Assembly: GCA_031761405.1 (NCBI GenBank)
Contig: JASEVX010000012.1
Coordinates: forward strand, 27,823,217 to 27,887,216
DNA from: Serripes groenlandicus
Taxonomy: Eukaryota; Mollusca; Bivalvia; Cardiida; Cardiidae
Direction: 5' to 3'
DNA length: 64,000 bases
Positions within the stretch are counted from its first letter, which is position 1. Every line of letters begins with the position of its first letter. The translations under genes and the position numbers were made by a program. Of the stretch, positions 63,924 to 64,000 are shown piece by piece. Below the pieces are notes generated by a model that saw only the letters and a list, made by a program, of their open reading frames with translations, did not search any database and was not told the DNA's origin.

Positions 63924-64000
63924 TGATTGATTGATTGGGGTTTAACGCCGTTTTTAACAATTTCTCAGTTATATCACGGCGGCCAGTTCACATACTCATG
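63924..64000 (-). mobile_element. SINE-A 3' part, runs off the window end
   Basis: In the plus sense: GATTGATTGATTGGGGTTTAACGCCG, TTTCTCAGTTATATCACGGCGG, CAGTTCACATACTCATG. Tail end first, so the head lies beyond the window. Confidence 0.85.

Overview
This is nuclear DNA from an animal, most likely a bivalve mollusc. It is AT-rich and gene-poor, with split genes, molluscan-type SINEs whose 3' ends are CAAT repeats, foldback and TTAA-flanked MITEs, jockey/CR1-like LINEs, and a secreted PAN/sushi/C-type-lectin gene of the kind that is expanded in bivalves. The genus (Dreissena, for example) cannot be fixed by eye. No bacterial genes, operons or CRISPR arrays are present.

Layout. (1) 1-9,933 holds one host gene on the minus strand. 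Four exons are readable: signal peptide plus PAN/Apple domain (9,604-9,933), a short Cys-rich exon (6,594-6,669), a CCP/sushi domain (6,170-6,383) and the end of a C-type lectin-like domain (1,027-1,238). The phases of the first three junctions agree; at least one middle exon is unplaced. Its introns carry a ~160-bp tandem repeat with a three-monomer higher order and a ~22-bp minisatellite. (2) 9,934-14,334 is featureless. (3) 14,335-52,134 is a valine-tRNA domain with 20 tRNA-Val loci: 13 intact, 2 with one stem mismatch, 5 decayed. Anticodons are AAC, CAC and TAC, in nearly identical gene bodies. The loci sit in duplicated modules of ~0.6-1.8 kb. Two module sets form a large imperfect inverted repeat, about 18.9-23.0 kb (plus) against 36.1-42.1 kb (minus), in mirrored order TAC-CAC-AAC-AAC-pseudogene. 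Between the arms lie two blocks of a 20-bp minisatellite (one changes direction at 24,468) and more tRNA-Val modules. The right arm also has a 37-bp tandem expansion and three insertions absent from the left arm.

(4) 42.4-44.9 kb is a decayed LINE. (5) 48,469-51,822 is a hAT-like DNA transposon with an exact 8-bp target duplication. (6) 52,188-57,186 is a LINE inserted into a third copy of the TAC module, and that LINE is itself interrupted by a younger LINE whose reverse transcriptase frame is open for more than 800 codons. (7) 57.2-64 kb holds SINEs with clear target-site duplications, a 52-bp satellite, ~250-bp inverted-repeat elements and TTAA-type MITEs.

Functionally, the only host products supported are one secreted multidomain lectin-like protein and a large dose of valine tRNA. 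Most of the rest is transposon and tandem-repeat sequence that records the order in which the tRNA domain grew: module duplication, then inversion, then local minisatellite expansion and element insertion.
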